Shown piece after piece: positions 1 through 11,830 of a stretch of 64,000 nt of DNA (positions are counted from its first letter, which is position 1; each line of letters opens with the position of its first letter). Both the position numbers and the translations under genes were made by a program. This DNA comes from Sphagnum compactum. Taxonomy: Eukaryota > Bryophyta > Sphagnopsida > Sphagnales. Where the stretch lies: positions 15,926,304-15,990,303 of the forward strand of contig OZ234496.1 in assembly GCA_965153455.1 (NCBI GenBank), written 5' to 3'. The notes under the pieces were generated by a model, which saw nothing but the letters and a program-made list of their open reading frames with translations, was not told the origin of the DNA and did not search any database.

Positions 1-370
1 GGTGGTCATTTGCAAATATTCTTGGCATCAACAATGTCTCCAAGTTGAGCGTCCAATTATGTTGGTGAATATGTGAAGCATGTTTTGACTAAAGGGCCAT
101 TTTTGAAATACTTTTAGTATTTAAGGTTCTTTAGTTGACAGTCGGTCATGACATTGACTAATGTTCAACTATTTTGGTGACACCATCAACACACATATAT
201 ACATAATAAAATGTTTTAAAAGACAGATGAAATGTAATATTGTTTACAATTTTGTTGTGACTATGTTTTTCAATGAGGTTAAATAACTAATAAATGATTT
301 GAATATTATACATAAAATATTTAAATATTTATTTAAAATTATGATAACATTAAATTACATGTAAATCTTA

Positions 371-545
371 TTTGTATAAATGAACGGTTATTGTTTGTGC
401 ATATAAATTTAATTTCAAAAAAAAATTTACGAAAATTTGAAATAGATGTTTGTAATAATGTGTATGTTCAATACATATAATTTATTATTTCTATGTAGAA
501 CAAATTTTAATTCACAACATATCAAATAATGATGCATAATTAATG
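371..545 (+). repeat. AT-rich dispersed repeat, copy 1
   Basis: A segment of about 175 bases that recurs in degenerate form at 2814-2999 and 3002-3197. Shared landmarks in order are a 'tgtataaatgaa' start, a 'gcatataaa' block, 'aatgtgtatgttcaat', 'atttattatttctatg' and an ending close to 'aatgatgcataattaat'. The copies flank the decayed gag-like stretch at 1254-2236, so they may derive from LTRs, but no clean ends or target duplications are visible. Confidence 0.55.
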
Positions 546-1253
546 ATTAACTTATAATAGATGTTAGGGTAATCGGTTTGTTATAATAACTGGTTGTTGA
601 TAAAACATGTTGATTTAAATTTGTGATTAGTAATTTATATATTTTGATTTTGAATTTGTACTAGCTACTAAAACAACACTACGATTTGGTACAAATAGGA
701 GGATTTTGAGGATGATGATAGATTTCTCTTTATTTTTTAAATTCTTGGAGTTTTTTTAATTGTGAACTAATACATTTATGATTTTTGAAGTTTTCTTTCC
801 TTTCTGATTTGATGTGTGGGACTTCATATTAACTTTTTTCTGTGAATAAGAAAAAGAAATTATGTTATTGTTTTCCATATTCTCAAATTTGGAATAAACT
901 CACCTATTGATAATTTCTATAAACCAAAATTAGAGGTTTATAAAAGACAATTTGTGATGTAAGGGAATAAAAAAACACCCTTAACATTTGGTGACCATGC
1001 AATGGAATGGAATTGTAAACAATCATGTTTACAATCTCTAATTTCAGTGATTGTTTTGTTTTTTAAAATTTAAGTTTGGATTTGTATTAGTTTTAATAGT
1101 TTTCTACAATTGTTTTGTATTTTGATAAGTTTTTGATTTCCTACAAAATTAGTTTGAAGAATTTTTAACATTTGCATGTTTGTTTTATAATCTATATAAC
1201 AACCTATTGATCAAAAGAAGTTTGAATTAACATTTGTTTGAAAGTAGTAAAAG
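546..1253. other. AT-rich intergenic DNA
   Basis: No open frame or recognisable motif. The composition is strongly AT-rich with many short homopolymer runs. I see nothing else here. Confidence 0.5.
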
Positions 1254-2236
1254 ATGTCAAGAATAATCACAAGGGGCTTTTGAAGGCATTTGTAATTAGG
1301 AGCATCGTAACAACCTGTTCATGAGGCGGTTCAACCACAAGAAACACCACGTCCTCAAGTTGAGGGAATTCAACTGATTGATGCTCCCAGCAATGAGCTT
1401 CAACAACTAGTTACAACAAATTTACCTCTTCATTAGATACCAATTGAACATGAGGAAAGAAAGGAATCACAAGTATTTTCAATTGGTTGATCTTTGACAC
1501 CCCAATAGTTGTCCCAACAATGGAGGTTGAACGCACAACCAAATGGTCAAATTAAACACTGCACATGTTCGACATGTTGATGAAGTAACCTTTACATGAC
1601 AAACAGTCTGCAACACCCGGTTACTATATTCCTAGAGCTATTATACCAACCTAATCAGCACGAATTGTTGGGTACTACACATCTGAACCATTTCCTATTT
1701 TGAATCCAACCGTAATAGATTTAAAATAGGAGCGCAATCAACTTTTAAACTAATTGGAATAACTATATAACTTGGAACGAAGACCACATTGATCTGGTTC
1801 TCAAACTCATTTAAAACCAATAGAAGCAGTCATAGTACCTGTTGATGTCTGACAAACACAACCACTTAAAGTACATGTTATAAGAATCATTGAATGACCA
1901 CATGTTTAGTGAAGTACACCAATTATAAACACATTGCCTACTTTTGAAATTGCATTTATATGTGCATATTGTCAACATGTTGGACATGAGTTGAATAATT
2001 GTCCTTTTGTGGATGATAAACTAAAGCGATTAATAAAAGAACTCAAAACTTTTTTACATGTTGTATCGAACACATTAACAACACATGTTGATGTGCATGT
2101 GTTATTAGTGACAATCGATAAATTTGATCCTAATCCATTATTAGTTAACATTAACAAACTAAAACCTTATAGGTTTGTAGAGGATCATACAATTCAACCT
2201 GTTTTGGTTAAACCTAATGATTTATTACCAATATAA
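1254..2236 (+). mobile_element. Decayed gag-like retroelement remnant with CCHC zinc knuckle
   Basis: Starting at the ATG at 1254, several short frames separated by stops read as a proline- and glutamine-rich polar protein (around 1310-1470). The best preserved part is an open stretch at 1934-2236 containing a C-x2-C-x4-H-x4-C zinc knuckle at about 1961-2002, followed by a lysine-rich segment. That arrangement is typical of the nucleocapsid part of plant retroelement gag proteins. No protease, reverse transcriptase or integrase motif was found nearby. The assignment rests on the knuckle and the decayed context, so a cellular zinc-knuckle pseudogene is possible. Confidence 0.45.
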
Positions 2237-2813
2237 TCAATTGAGACAATCTAGTTAGATAACTTATTCACTAAATAATCAATTGAAACAAACCATTTTG
2301 GTAACTTTTTCACTGAGGAACTGGTTGAATCACATACTAGAAATATGATAGTCAATAAATTGGTCGAGAAAAGAACTAGTTATAATTTGTCTAATCAAGA
2401 ACCGGTTGAAGAAAACATTAGTAACCTACTGAAAAGCCAACTGGTTGAGAAAGTACATGTTAACCTTATTCTCGCGCAAACTAATTAGGTTTAGTTAACT
2501 TAGTTACATGGGTTAGTTTCTTAGAGAAAGTTTGCCCTAAAGGTCATAATGTTTTCCAAGCACCGCCATTTTTCACCCCATGGTTATAGTACAAAGAACT
2601 GGCATACCTCTTGATGTGTCTTTTCATTTTTTCATTATTCAATCTCTTATATCTCTTGTTACACCAAGATGAAGAATTGAGTGCCTTGGATAAGTTGAGA
2701 GAGAGAGCAAACAAGAGAGAGGCAGAATGGAAAGAACAAATAGAAGAGAAAGAAAAAGAGGAAAAAGAGTCACAAATAATTGGAAGTTTTTAGAGCAATA
2801 TGTGAAAATTTTA
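2237..2813. other. Intergenic, no gene seen
   Basis: Contains a short lysine/glutamate-rich open stretch near 2611-2793, probably chance reading of purine-rich DNA. No other signal. Confidence 0.4.
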
Positions 2814-3197
2814 TTTGTGTAATGAATAGTTATGTATGATGCAAATATTTTGGCATATAAATATTGAATTAAAAAATAAATTAAAGAAAATTGTGAAATA
2901 TATATTTGTAATCATTTATGTTCAATGTATGTAATTTATTATTTTTATGTGAATCAAATGTTAGTTTACAACAAATCAAGTAATGATACATAATTAAAAT
3001 TTTGTATAAATGAATGGTTATGTATGATGAATTGTTTTTATGCATATAAATATTACATTTTCATTTGAAAATAAAATTTTAAGAAATTCTGAAATGTAAG
3101 TCAATTCAATAATGTGTATGTTCATGCATAATTCATTATTTCTATTGTAGATTCAATTTTTGTTTATAACATATCAAATAATGATGCATAATTAATA
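2814..3197 (+). repeat. AT-rich dispersed repeat, copies 2 and 3 in tandem
   Basis: Two head-to-tail degenerate copies (2814-2999 and 3002-3197) of the unit seen at 371-545. Both keep the 'tataaatatt' block, the 'atttattattttta/ctat' block and the 'aatgata/gcataattaa' end. Confidence 0.55.
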
Positions 3198-5352
3198 TTT
3201 TCTTAGAATTCTAACGTTTATTTGAACGTTGGTTATAAGTTTCAAATAATTTTATTAAAAATAAAAATTTAAACTAATTATCGTATTATTTAGTAAATGA
3301 TAATATTGGTCACCGAGCTTGTAAGATAGAAAGATGAGTGAATGATGTATGAGAGAAGTGATTCATGACCATTGAGACATGAACAAAAAAGATTGCATGA
3401 AAGTTACACTATTCCGTGTCTCCAAATGCTCGGAGTTTTGTGACTGAAGATTCTGGACATGGAACCCTTGGGCTTCAAGATTCTGGAATGTAATTTGCTG
3501 CCTGGGGGTGGGGTAGGGTGGGGGTGGGGTGTGGCAAGCCAGCAGATTATGTCAGGGATGCTAAGACCAATGGACGTTATGGAACATAATCTGCTTCGGG
3601 AACCTATTCCCTCACCATTTGGTGTTTACATAGCAGAAAATCGCTGGTCAGATTGTGGAATATAACAGTATCCCCCCAGAGAGAGGGCATAATGGCTAGG
3701 GGAACTCAGATCACGGGTAGGCTGAGGTCTTTTGAGTTGGATTTTACTACAATCAAGAAAATGAGTTTTAAAAAAATTAAAAAAAAAATCCGGAATTAGG
3801 GTTTTTTTCTTCAAATTCTTGAAATACGAAATTTGGAAAAAAAAAAATTCTTCAAAAAGTTAGCAAAATTAGTAGAATTTATATGAAAAAAATTTCCAAA
3901 AAATTCCCCAGTTGTTTTATTGAAAAGAAAATAAGAAATACCCATACCGTACTCAGGTGCAAGTTGAAAATACAAAATACTCGTATTATTCATACCCGAG
4001 TTGCTCTATACCTGTACAGGTACCAATATTAGCTGGTACAAAAAAAAGAGGGTGAGCGCAGTGTTGGGCGGGTATTCGAATTGTTAGTGACCGCCGGTTC
4101 CAAATTTCAGAACCATGCAACTGCCAGTTCCAGTTATTATGAAAACTTTTTTAAAAAATAAGGGTTTTCATAGAAAGAACTGGCGAAGAAACTGGCAGTT
4201 TTGTGGGTGATTATTCTTTTTTTTTCCCAATTTTATTTATTTATTTATTTATTATTATTTTGGGGGGGAGGAAGAAACGGGTATTTTTCTTTACAAAACT
4301 TGTGGCTGTGAACCTTAAGAACCGCCCTGATACCCGGCGTGGGTTGGGTGCAGTTTTAAAAAGAAATTGGTCATATCAATACAATATTGGTCCGTTCGAG
4401 TCCACACCTAACTCTATTAAATAACGTGTACTAGCAGCAAATTTCTCTTTGATGAATATTGGCTACTCGGTGATCAAAAGAAATTCAGTGATATTCATAC
4501 AAAGGATTTTCTCGGGAAAAAGAAAATGATCCAAATTTGCCAGATTTTGAGGATTTAAAAAAGAAAAAAAAAAAAAAGCCCTTTTCCTAAAATCGCCATA
4601 TTTATTAGACAATAGGTTGCAGAAGGGTAGCCAAAATGTAGCAGGATTCTTGAATTTGTCTAATCAACCTGTTGCCAAAGTTGGCTAATTCCTCTTGTGG
4701 AAGATCACCGGGGTGGGTGGGTATATATGTACCAAAATTTGAAAAATAAAAATAAAAATCTAGGGTTATGTAGTATTCTTGCCCTACTTAAAAAATTTAT
4801 TTTTACTTTCCTTGTGAAGACAAAAACTACTCTTGGAACCAATTTTCCATTTGGCTAGCACGAGACAATTCCATGTTGTGACAATTGGGTTTTTTGGTAC
4901 GATTATTATGTATGCTATTGAAGACATGAATTGGGTCGAATGGTGCTTGTTGTTGTACTACTTGTGTGTAGGTAAACTTAAAGAGACACGGGAAATTAAA
5001 GGTTCAATAGTATATATATGTTTGGCAAGGCTCGGCACTAGATGTGCACGAGATTGTTGCTACGGTATATTGACAATGGATAGGTGCATATGGCGTTGAT
5101 GGGTTGTTTAGTTGGAGCACATTCAATGAACTCTTGGTACATTACATATAGTAAAGGACGTCGGGACGAAATGAAGCTGTCGATCCATCCATCCATTCGT
5201 CATCCATCTTGTCCCGTCATCCTGTCATCCATCCGTCCATCATCTGTCTCGTGTATATATATATAAAGGCATGTTCACTAAGAGTGTGTGAGTTGCCATG
5301 CACAACACATACCGATTGATCAATCGTCACGACATTTCTCAGCTGACTAATA
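3198..5352. other. Intergenic, mixed low-complexity DNA
   Basis: Holds a G-rich tract at 3504-3529, homopolymer T and A runs around 3770-4270, and a stretch near 4490-4720 that resembles a repeat also seen around 57960-58180 (shared phrases about 'acaaagg.ttttc', 'ccaaattgccagattttga', 'gccaaa.ttggcta'). A CATC-rich simple tract lies at 5175-5255. No supported gene. Confidence 0.4.
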
Positions 5353-5415
5353 ACTTAAGCTTTTTTAGCTTTTAGGTTTTCCCAAGTCAATAGCAAACTC
5401 TAATATCACTCTTTG
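5353..5415 (+). repeat. Direct repeat flanking a small inverted-repeat element, left copy
   Basis: A block of about 60 bases ending in 'cccaagtcaatagcaaactctaat' style sequence that recurs at 5711-5767 with a few changes. The two copies bracket the inverted-repeat element at 5470-5693. Confidence 0.6.
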
Positions 5416-5469
5416 CATCGACACATATCAAGCAATCGTCACAACACCTCGCAACGATTTCGCTTGAAA

Positions 5470-5693
5470 GTGCATTCACACTTGGGTGTTATATTCTTTA
5501 GTGTTGAGTCCCTTAACATCATGCTAGTCATTTAGGACTTACATTTGGGACTTACATGTAGTTACCATGAACATTTTATGTTAAGTTAACAATCACTTAA
5601 AAATTGAGCTATCGACCATTTAACATTGAGTGCCACCTAGGATTTCACCTATATTTTAATTTAACACTGACTTAACATCAAGTGTGAATGCAC
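5470..5693. mobile_element. Candidate MITE with 15-bp perfect terminal inverted repeats
   Basis: The 224-base segment begins with GTGCATTCACACTTG and ends with its exact reverse complement (5679-5693). Imperfect pairing continues about six bases further inward. Interior is AT-rich and non-coding. No convincing target-site duplication was seen directly outside the ends, so the superfamily is open. Confidence 0.55.
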
Positions 5694-5710
5694 CATGATG
5701 TCGATAACTT

Positions 5711-5767
5711 TATCTTTTTAATGTTTTAGCTTATCCCAAGTCAATAGCGAACTCTAATATGACTCTT
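5711..5767 (+). repeat. Direct repeat flanking a small inverted-repeat element, right copy
   Basis: Second copy of the block at 5353-5415, offset about 355 bases. Confidence 0.55.
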
Positions 5768-6031
5768 TTGTGGTGGCCAATCTCAATTGGGGTCATCCAC
5801 CTACTAAAGTGTAACAAAGATGAAGGTAGGTCATGGTTTTTTGTGGAGGGGTAAAACCTATTTTATTTCTACCTTTGTCACTATTTATTTGGCGTTAAAA
5901 GTGAGTCAATACAAAACCATTGGAAGGTTGTTTACGCAAGGAAGCAAGGAAGGGTCTAAAGACAAGCTTTACCCATCATCATAAAGCACATGGGCCAACG
6001 TTATCATGAACCAAAACAAGGTGTGTGTCGC

Positions 6032-6326
6032 ATTGTGGCCTTGCCATTTACATTAAAAAATAACATGGAAGAATTATGGCAATTCAAATATTTCACCATG
6101 CAAAAATAGAATCTTCAAAAAAATCCTCTAAAATAAAAACCAAAATCCTTCAAGATATCATAACTCTATAACTAATCTCAAGTTTCAACACAAGCCAAAA
6201 TATGGTCTTTTCAAAAATCCTTATATAAAAATAGGCCTACTACCTAGGGGTCAAAATTCATTAAGCTACTATACTCTATAATGAATCTAGACACAATATC
6301 TTTGCCTTGGTAGGCAAGGCCAACAA
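6032..6326 (+). mobile_element. MITE family 'GGCCTTGCC', copy A
   Basis: About 295 bases with inverted ends: GTGGCCTTGCC at the left and GGCAAGGCCAACAA at the right. Interior landmarks are 'ttcaccatgcaaaaata', 'ccaaaatccttcaaga', 'ctcaagtttcaacacaag' and 'agctactatactctataatg'. The right end also forms a small hairpin, CCTTGCC-ttggta-GGCAAGG. At least four related copies occur in the window. Non-coding and presumably non-autonomous. Confidence 0.75.
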
Positions 6327-6870
6327 ATGTAAATCACTTGGCATACAAGGGCACAGATTCTTGCACCTATTGCTCAAGAGTGGGGACATATGGCTATTTT
6401 ATAAGTGTAAGATCACTATCATGGAGTAGGTGTAAAATCCCTCCTCTTTCCTAAGGGGGTAGGGGAGATATTGATGGATATTAAGGTGCCCTCCAAATAC
6501 CCTAAGAAAATTCTGCTTGTGAAGCTTTACATGGAGGGTTAAGATTCTAAGGTAGGCCCTTCCCTAAATAAGAGGTCTATGTGAGGGGGAGCCAAGCATG
6601 ACATGGACTTTCCTTCTTTTCACCTTTTGGGGCTACTACTTCCATTTAAGAAATGGTCAAATTTTTAACTATTGCAAGAGGAGTAACAAAGTGGTCAACC
6701 TCTTTCAAAAGTTCTCTTTAAGATGAACCGATGGTTTCAACTTTTTAAGGTGGATTGACTAAGTAAATTTTACTATAGTTGGGTTGCTACAACATGGAAG
6801 CTATATTTGACACAACCCAATAGTGAATTGAACACACAACTACTTGCAAGCCAACCATGAGGTCAATGAA
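6327..6870. other. Intergenic, no gene seen
   Basis: Unique-looking AT-rich DNA without supported frames or motifs. Confidence 0.4.
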
Positions 6871-7014
6871 CTTGGTTGTTATGGTGAAGTTGAAGAACAT
6901 GTCAATTAAAAATTCCTCAAAGGTTTTACTTAGGCAAATTTGCTTGGTTATTATGGTGAAGTTGAAGAACATGTCAATTAAAAATTCCTCAAAGGTTTTA
7001 CTTCGACAAATTTG
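6871..7014 (+). repeat. 72-bp tandem duplication
   Basis: Two nearly identical 72-base units, 6871-6942 and 6943-7014, each starting 'cttggttNttatggtgaag'. Since 72 is a multiple of three, both strands stay open across the junction, which explains the repetitive short reading frames here. No gene function is implied. Confidence 0.85.
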
Positions 7015-7633
7015 CGACCATGTTTGCATTTTGCACCTCATTTATTTGCAAAAGACAAGAAATCCTTCTTTTGTGGTTGTAGTCATTAAATGTACTACAT
7101 TTTGGATGGAGTTTTCTAAATTAGGAGCATGAAGGCCTCTTAATTCTAGATATTTTGTGACTCTTATCTTAGTAAAATACGTAATCATATTTTGGGTGGT
7201 GTTTTAGGGCTAAGGTAATTGCTAGGTGGTGCCAAAGTGCATGGTTGTTGCCAACAACAACAACAATATGTTGAGGTGCACTCTACACACCTCAAGGGAA
7301 TTTGGTGGCCCATTTTGTAACACATAGAGTGTTTCATCACTCATTTCACTTCGGATATGGTGCAAGATGTATCCATGCTAAAATGCGAGAATAGCCCTTG
7401 TTTCCCATTGCATCAATAGATGGACTTCAATGACTTTGAGGTTCATCGGATGGAGTTTCTCTCAATGAAAGCCTTCAAGATTTCTATTTGGGCATGGAGA
7501 ATTCATTGAAAGAAGACATACCACATTCTACCACAAGCCTTCCTTACAAGTTGGGGCTGAGCTTTCCACAAGTGCTCTTCCAAATTATCTGAGCTGAGGA
7601 TAATTTTTAAAAGAGGGGTGTGTCGGACTATAT
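7015..7633. other. Intergenic, no gene seen
   Basis: No supported coding frame or RNA signal. Confidence 0.4.
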
Positions 7634-7950
7634 GGCCTTGCCATATATATTAGAAAGTATCTTAAGGCAAAAGAAGAATTATGAAAATTCAAAATATTTC
7701 ACCATGCAAAAATATAATCTTAAAAAAAAATCCTCTAAAAGAAACCAAAATCCTTCAAGGTATTATAACTCTATAACTAATCTCAAGTTTCAACACAAGC
7801 AAAAATATATCATCTTTCAAAAATCCTCATATAAAAAATAGACCTATTATTATTATTACCCTAGTAGGGGCCTATAAAAATCCCTTAAGCTACTATACTC
7901 TATAATGAATCTAAACACAATATCCTTGCCTTGGTAGGCAAGGCCAACAA
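7634..7950 (+). mobile_element. MITE family 'GGCCTTGCC', copy B
   Basis: 317 bases, full length relative to copy A, from GGCCTTGCC to GGCAAGGCCAACAA. It shares the same ordered interior landmarks, with a small ATT-triplet expansion near 7845-7860. Same orientation as copy A. Confidence 0.75.
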
Positions 7951-10389
7951 ACTCCCCAAAAGTCTGTCAAAGGAGACCGACTATCAAAAGTGTTGGTTAT
8001 TTTATTTTGGTTTTACAGCTTTTGGACTTGTACCATAGAGATTTGTGAAGCCCCATAGAAAGCTGAAAGTTAGTGGAAGCTTTGCAGGTGATTTTTTCTT
8101 TTCTTCTTTTTGTCTCCTTGTCTCTATGAGCTTTAATGGACTTCATGAATGTGATATGTGATTGAAACTAAAGTATCATTATTGTGGTGGAATTATCAGC
8201 CCAGGTGTGACATTTATTAGAAGAAGCTCCCTTGGTGTGTGTGTATATCATCCCACATTTGCTGTTTATGAGTGGGGGATGTGTAAAAAAGGAACTTTGA
8301 ATTTGGATGAGAAGAGTAGTATATTGCCTCAAATACAGCATTTGCTCTTCAGGTTTCCTTTAGTGAGGAAAAAGGTTGTCAGATTTGAAGAAATTCTTAT
8401 TCACCAAACAATGGGACGTGGAATATGGTATCAACTCATATCCATCCATCTTTGAAATTGAAGAAATCTCCATCACATAGTAGTCTACCCAACTTGATGT
8501 GAGGAGAGACTCCAATACACAAAAGTCACCTAGATTTTTTTTTCTGGGCAAGTGTAGAAGGAGAAGTGGAACAATGCACCCTAATTGAGGTGAAGATGGT
8601 TGAGATGATGATGATGATGTCAAGCTTGTTGGTTGTTTCATGTTTTTTCGGGTTGATTTTGCGGAATGATGGTGGGAAGGGGGATGTTGGTGCCAACAAA
8701 AAGGGGATAAGAGGTTGATGTGGTGCTTTGTTTGTGGAAACTAAATACATGAGTCTTTTAGTGGTGTGCAGAAGAAGTATGGGTGTTTGTGTGCAAGCAA
8801 TGCTATAAAGAAGAATACTTGAGCAGTAATTGTTTTAGGTTAAAGCATATAAAGTCCATGTAGATGAGGAGCTAGAGAGACTACTTGAACATTTCCACTT
8901 CACCAGGTGATCATAGCCTTTGTTGCAGAGTCGCTCAATTAGTTTTGTGGTGGCTACTACAGATGGTTGTGGAAATGATGAAAACTCACTCATGGGGAAT
9001 GTGATCCTCCTCGTGAAGAGTCTTTGTTGTTTGTTTGTGCGTTTAAGTCCAAATTGTGAATTTCAATTTGGATGGGTGCAGCATGTCAGATTCATGAGAG
9101 GATCACAAAACTGGGTTTGGAATCATATGATGCGGGTGAATGAAAATCTGTATTTACCAGTAATTGTGTTTTGTCATTGTAAGCACGGACTATGTGCATG
9201 GAGTATCACTAAGTGGTGACTTTGTGTCTAATTCATTGTGCCAATCAGCAGTTTGTGTTTGTCATTGAATAAGAACATTTCATGAGAAGGTTTCAGAGTC
9301 TGCTGGATCTAAACAACCATCCAGTTAGAGACTATATTTCTGACAAAAAAAAAATCATTAGTTCAGAAGGAAGACACTTGACACAAATTATGTATCATGC
9401 AGAAAGATTCAAGTCATTCATGTTGTAGATCGCTGGTGTAGTTGGATCTCGCCTTTGAATTTCGTAGTGGGTTCATCGAGGTGTGAGAGTAATTTACTCT
9501 CTATCACTTCTCTTTGCTTACATTATGACTCGGTTGTGAATGAACCCCAATTGAGTTGGCATTAGATTTCACCTTGGTGACATTTCTTATAAAGGATAAG
9601 TCCTATAGATAGGTAGTAGCATGATGGGTGGCTACTAGATAGATGATACATGCATGTATATGGATAGTAGTTAGTACACAAGTAAGTGCAAGATGACCCA
9701 GTACCTGCACTTGGTACCTTCACTTTCTTGAGGGAGGCCTCTCAGAGCCCAAATTTAGCCCTAGAAATCTTAGACTTGGACTCAGGGACATTTGAATGCA
9801 CCTTAAAAATCAAATGAATGCAATTTTAAGAAATTTTCAGATGTTCTTTAGAAGCAAGCCAAAAGCTTCCAAAAAAAAGAAGAGGGGAAAAGGGAAAGGG
9901 AGGAATTTGGCTTCATTCTTTGGACAAGGGCATTACACTCATTATTTGAAATTAATTTCTAGAGACAAAAACTGTTCTAAATTCCATAACTTTTGATTTT
10001 GTTTTTCCAAAACAATTTAAATGACACCTTGGGTGCACCAGCACCCACATTGGTAACATGGTAAGAATCCCAAGATTTATTTAAATTATTTCTAAATATT
10101 ACAAATATCCAATGCTTCGACTAAAATTCGAGTGTTTGAGTTCAACTCTAACACATGTGGGTGTTAGTTCACCTTGGCCCAAAATCACAAATGTGCACGC
10201 CTTTGCATCGAGGGCTTTTTGATGGCACCAAAAGTGGAGAAGGGGCCAAATTGTTTATGAGGGTTACAAGTTACAACATGGTTATATGTCACGTCCAAAG
10301 ACACAAGGCAAAACAAACAATCAAACAAACACCTATCTTAATACATAAATTTCAATGGGTATGGTGTGCTTTGTAGGAGGGTGTTAGCC
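7951..10389. other. Intergenic, no gene recognised
   Basis: Two modest open frames (8162-8455 and 8920-9219, plus strand) look like ordinary non-coding sequence: no domain, and no splice-linked continuation that I could find. A lysine-rich frame near 9796-9996 is AT-rich chance coding. Nothing else is supported. Confidence 0.4.
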
Positions 10390-10546
10390 AAGGCAAAACA
10401 ATTATAAAGTTATAATGTCTTGAAGGTTTTGGTTTCTTTTAAAGGATTTTTTGAAGATTATATTTCTGCAGGGTGAAATATTTGAGTTTTCAAAATTCTT
10501 CTTTTGCCTTAGATACATTTTAATGTGAATGGCAAGGCCACAGTGT
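10390..10546 (-). mobile_element. MITE family 'GGCCTTGCC', copy C (internally deleted)
   Basis: Reverse-orientation copy. Its 5' terminal repeat (GTGGCCTTGCC on the minus strand) lies at about 10531-10543. The central landmarks 'ccaaaaccttcaagacat' and 'ttataactt' follow on the minus strand, but the second half is missing and the other end is reduced to a TTTTGCCTTGGCTAAC-like remnant. Confidence 0.6.
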
Positions 10547-11140
10547 GACACATTCCATAATATTTTATATGTATTTTGAGAACATTGGAGTAAGTTTGAA
10601 ATGAATATGATGAATTGTTGTAGAGGCCAAAGTTCTAGAGTAAAACCAAACTTGAGTAGTGTTTGCATATGAAATTAAGAATATGTTAAAGTGACCTAAT
10701 GTATGAATCTTGGGTCTCAGGACATTTTGTCTAAGTAAAGCACTGCATGGATTTTTCCTTTGTATTTTCAGCTTACTTTACCTGCTTGAAGAAACCTGTT
10801 TTCAGCAAGCGAGATCTTCTGCGATTGAAGGTACCAGCCAACCTGTCAAGATTTCTAAAAAGTGAAAAAATCCCAGCTCTGCTTCGCGTAGGAAAAGGGC
10901 CTGAGTACAGGCTGAGTACAGGCCCTTCAGTGATTTGAGAGATCTGTGCCCAAGGCCGGTACACTTATCTCAAATCACCTTATTTTGCAGAGATCAAAAG
11001 ATTTACTGACTCTTCCAATTTTGTGTTGAATTGCTGCTCTACTACCTACCCAGTAGTGCTCTCAGATGTGTTTTTTCTGTGTGATTTTTTATGCTCTTCC
11101 TGATGATTGCAGGACCTGGACTTTTCTGCAACTATCAAGA
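10547..11140. other. Intergenic, no gene seen
   Basis: Contains a tiny tandem duplication of 'ctgagtacagg' at about 10901-10922. No supported gene. Confidence 0.4.
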
Positions 11141-11383
11141 AATACCAAAACATTCAACCTGTTTTGGTGCTTGTTGTTGTTGTTGTAGCTATTTTGGTAA
11201 GTGGCAAGATGTCTTGCAAAATCTTTCACACAAGAATGCAAAACACATTTATCACCACCAAAATACCAAAACATTCGACCTGTTTTTCAACCTGTTTTGG
11301 TGCTTCTTGATTTTGTAGTGATGTTGGTAAGTGGCAAAATCTCTGGCAAAATCTTTTACATGAGTGCAAAACACATTTCCAAA
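11141..11383 (+). repeat. Tandem duplication of about 120 bp
   Basis: Unit 1 (11141-11259) and unit 2 (11260-11383) share 'aaataccaaaacattc', 'cctgttttggtgctt', 'ttggtaagtggcaa', and 'caaaacacattt' in the same order with small indels. No conserved protein reading is implied. Confidence 0.75.
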
Positions 11384-11427
11384 GCAAAAGCAATTAATCC
11401 CAAGCAAAAAAAACTTAAAAATAATTT

Positions 11428-11600
11428 GCACATGTGTTCCAATGGAGGATGCTTAATAGAGAGAGAGTCAAATCATCATGGGTGGTTTCAGATGATTGAT
11501 CCAATCATGTTCAAAGAAAAAAAAAGGAGTTGAGTCCATCTTTTGGGGAGTCTTCAATTGATGAAGAGTAATTGTTTCAGGACCAAGTGGATGAGCACCT
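11428..11600 (-). pseudogene. Broken duplicate of the GT31 gene's 3' end
   Basis: This segment resembles 11786-11955 at an offset of about 358 bases, and therefore duplicates the last codons and 3' flank of the neighbouring glycosyltransferase. Read on the minus strand it keeps the C-terminal landmarks HQLKTPQ, FEHD, LKP and MI, but with substitutions and shifts, and nothing of the catalytic domain is present. It is a non-functional tandem tail duplication. Confidence 0.75.
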
Positions 11601-11830
11601 GTAACAAGATCATGCGAGAGCTACCCAAGGCTCTGCTTTCACTCTTGTGAAGTTTGATGGGGGACCTTACCTACCACTTTTTATGTTGATAATTAGTTGC
11701 AAAACTATCTTTGGCACAAGAAAGCCAAAAACAATTCCAGATGAAAAAAACTATGAAGGATGCAAGTGAAAAACCTTATGATAATTTGCACATGAGGTTC
11801 CAATGGAGGATGCTTGATTCGAGAGACATG

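Noticed and set aside
8162-9219. Two moderate plus-strand frames as genes
   Set aside because: No recognisable domain, AT-rich codon use unlike the supported genes, and no splice-linked extension found.
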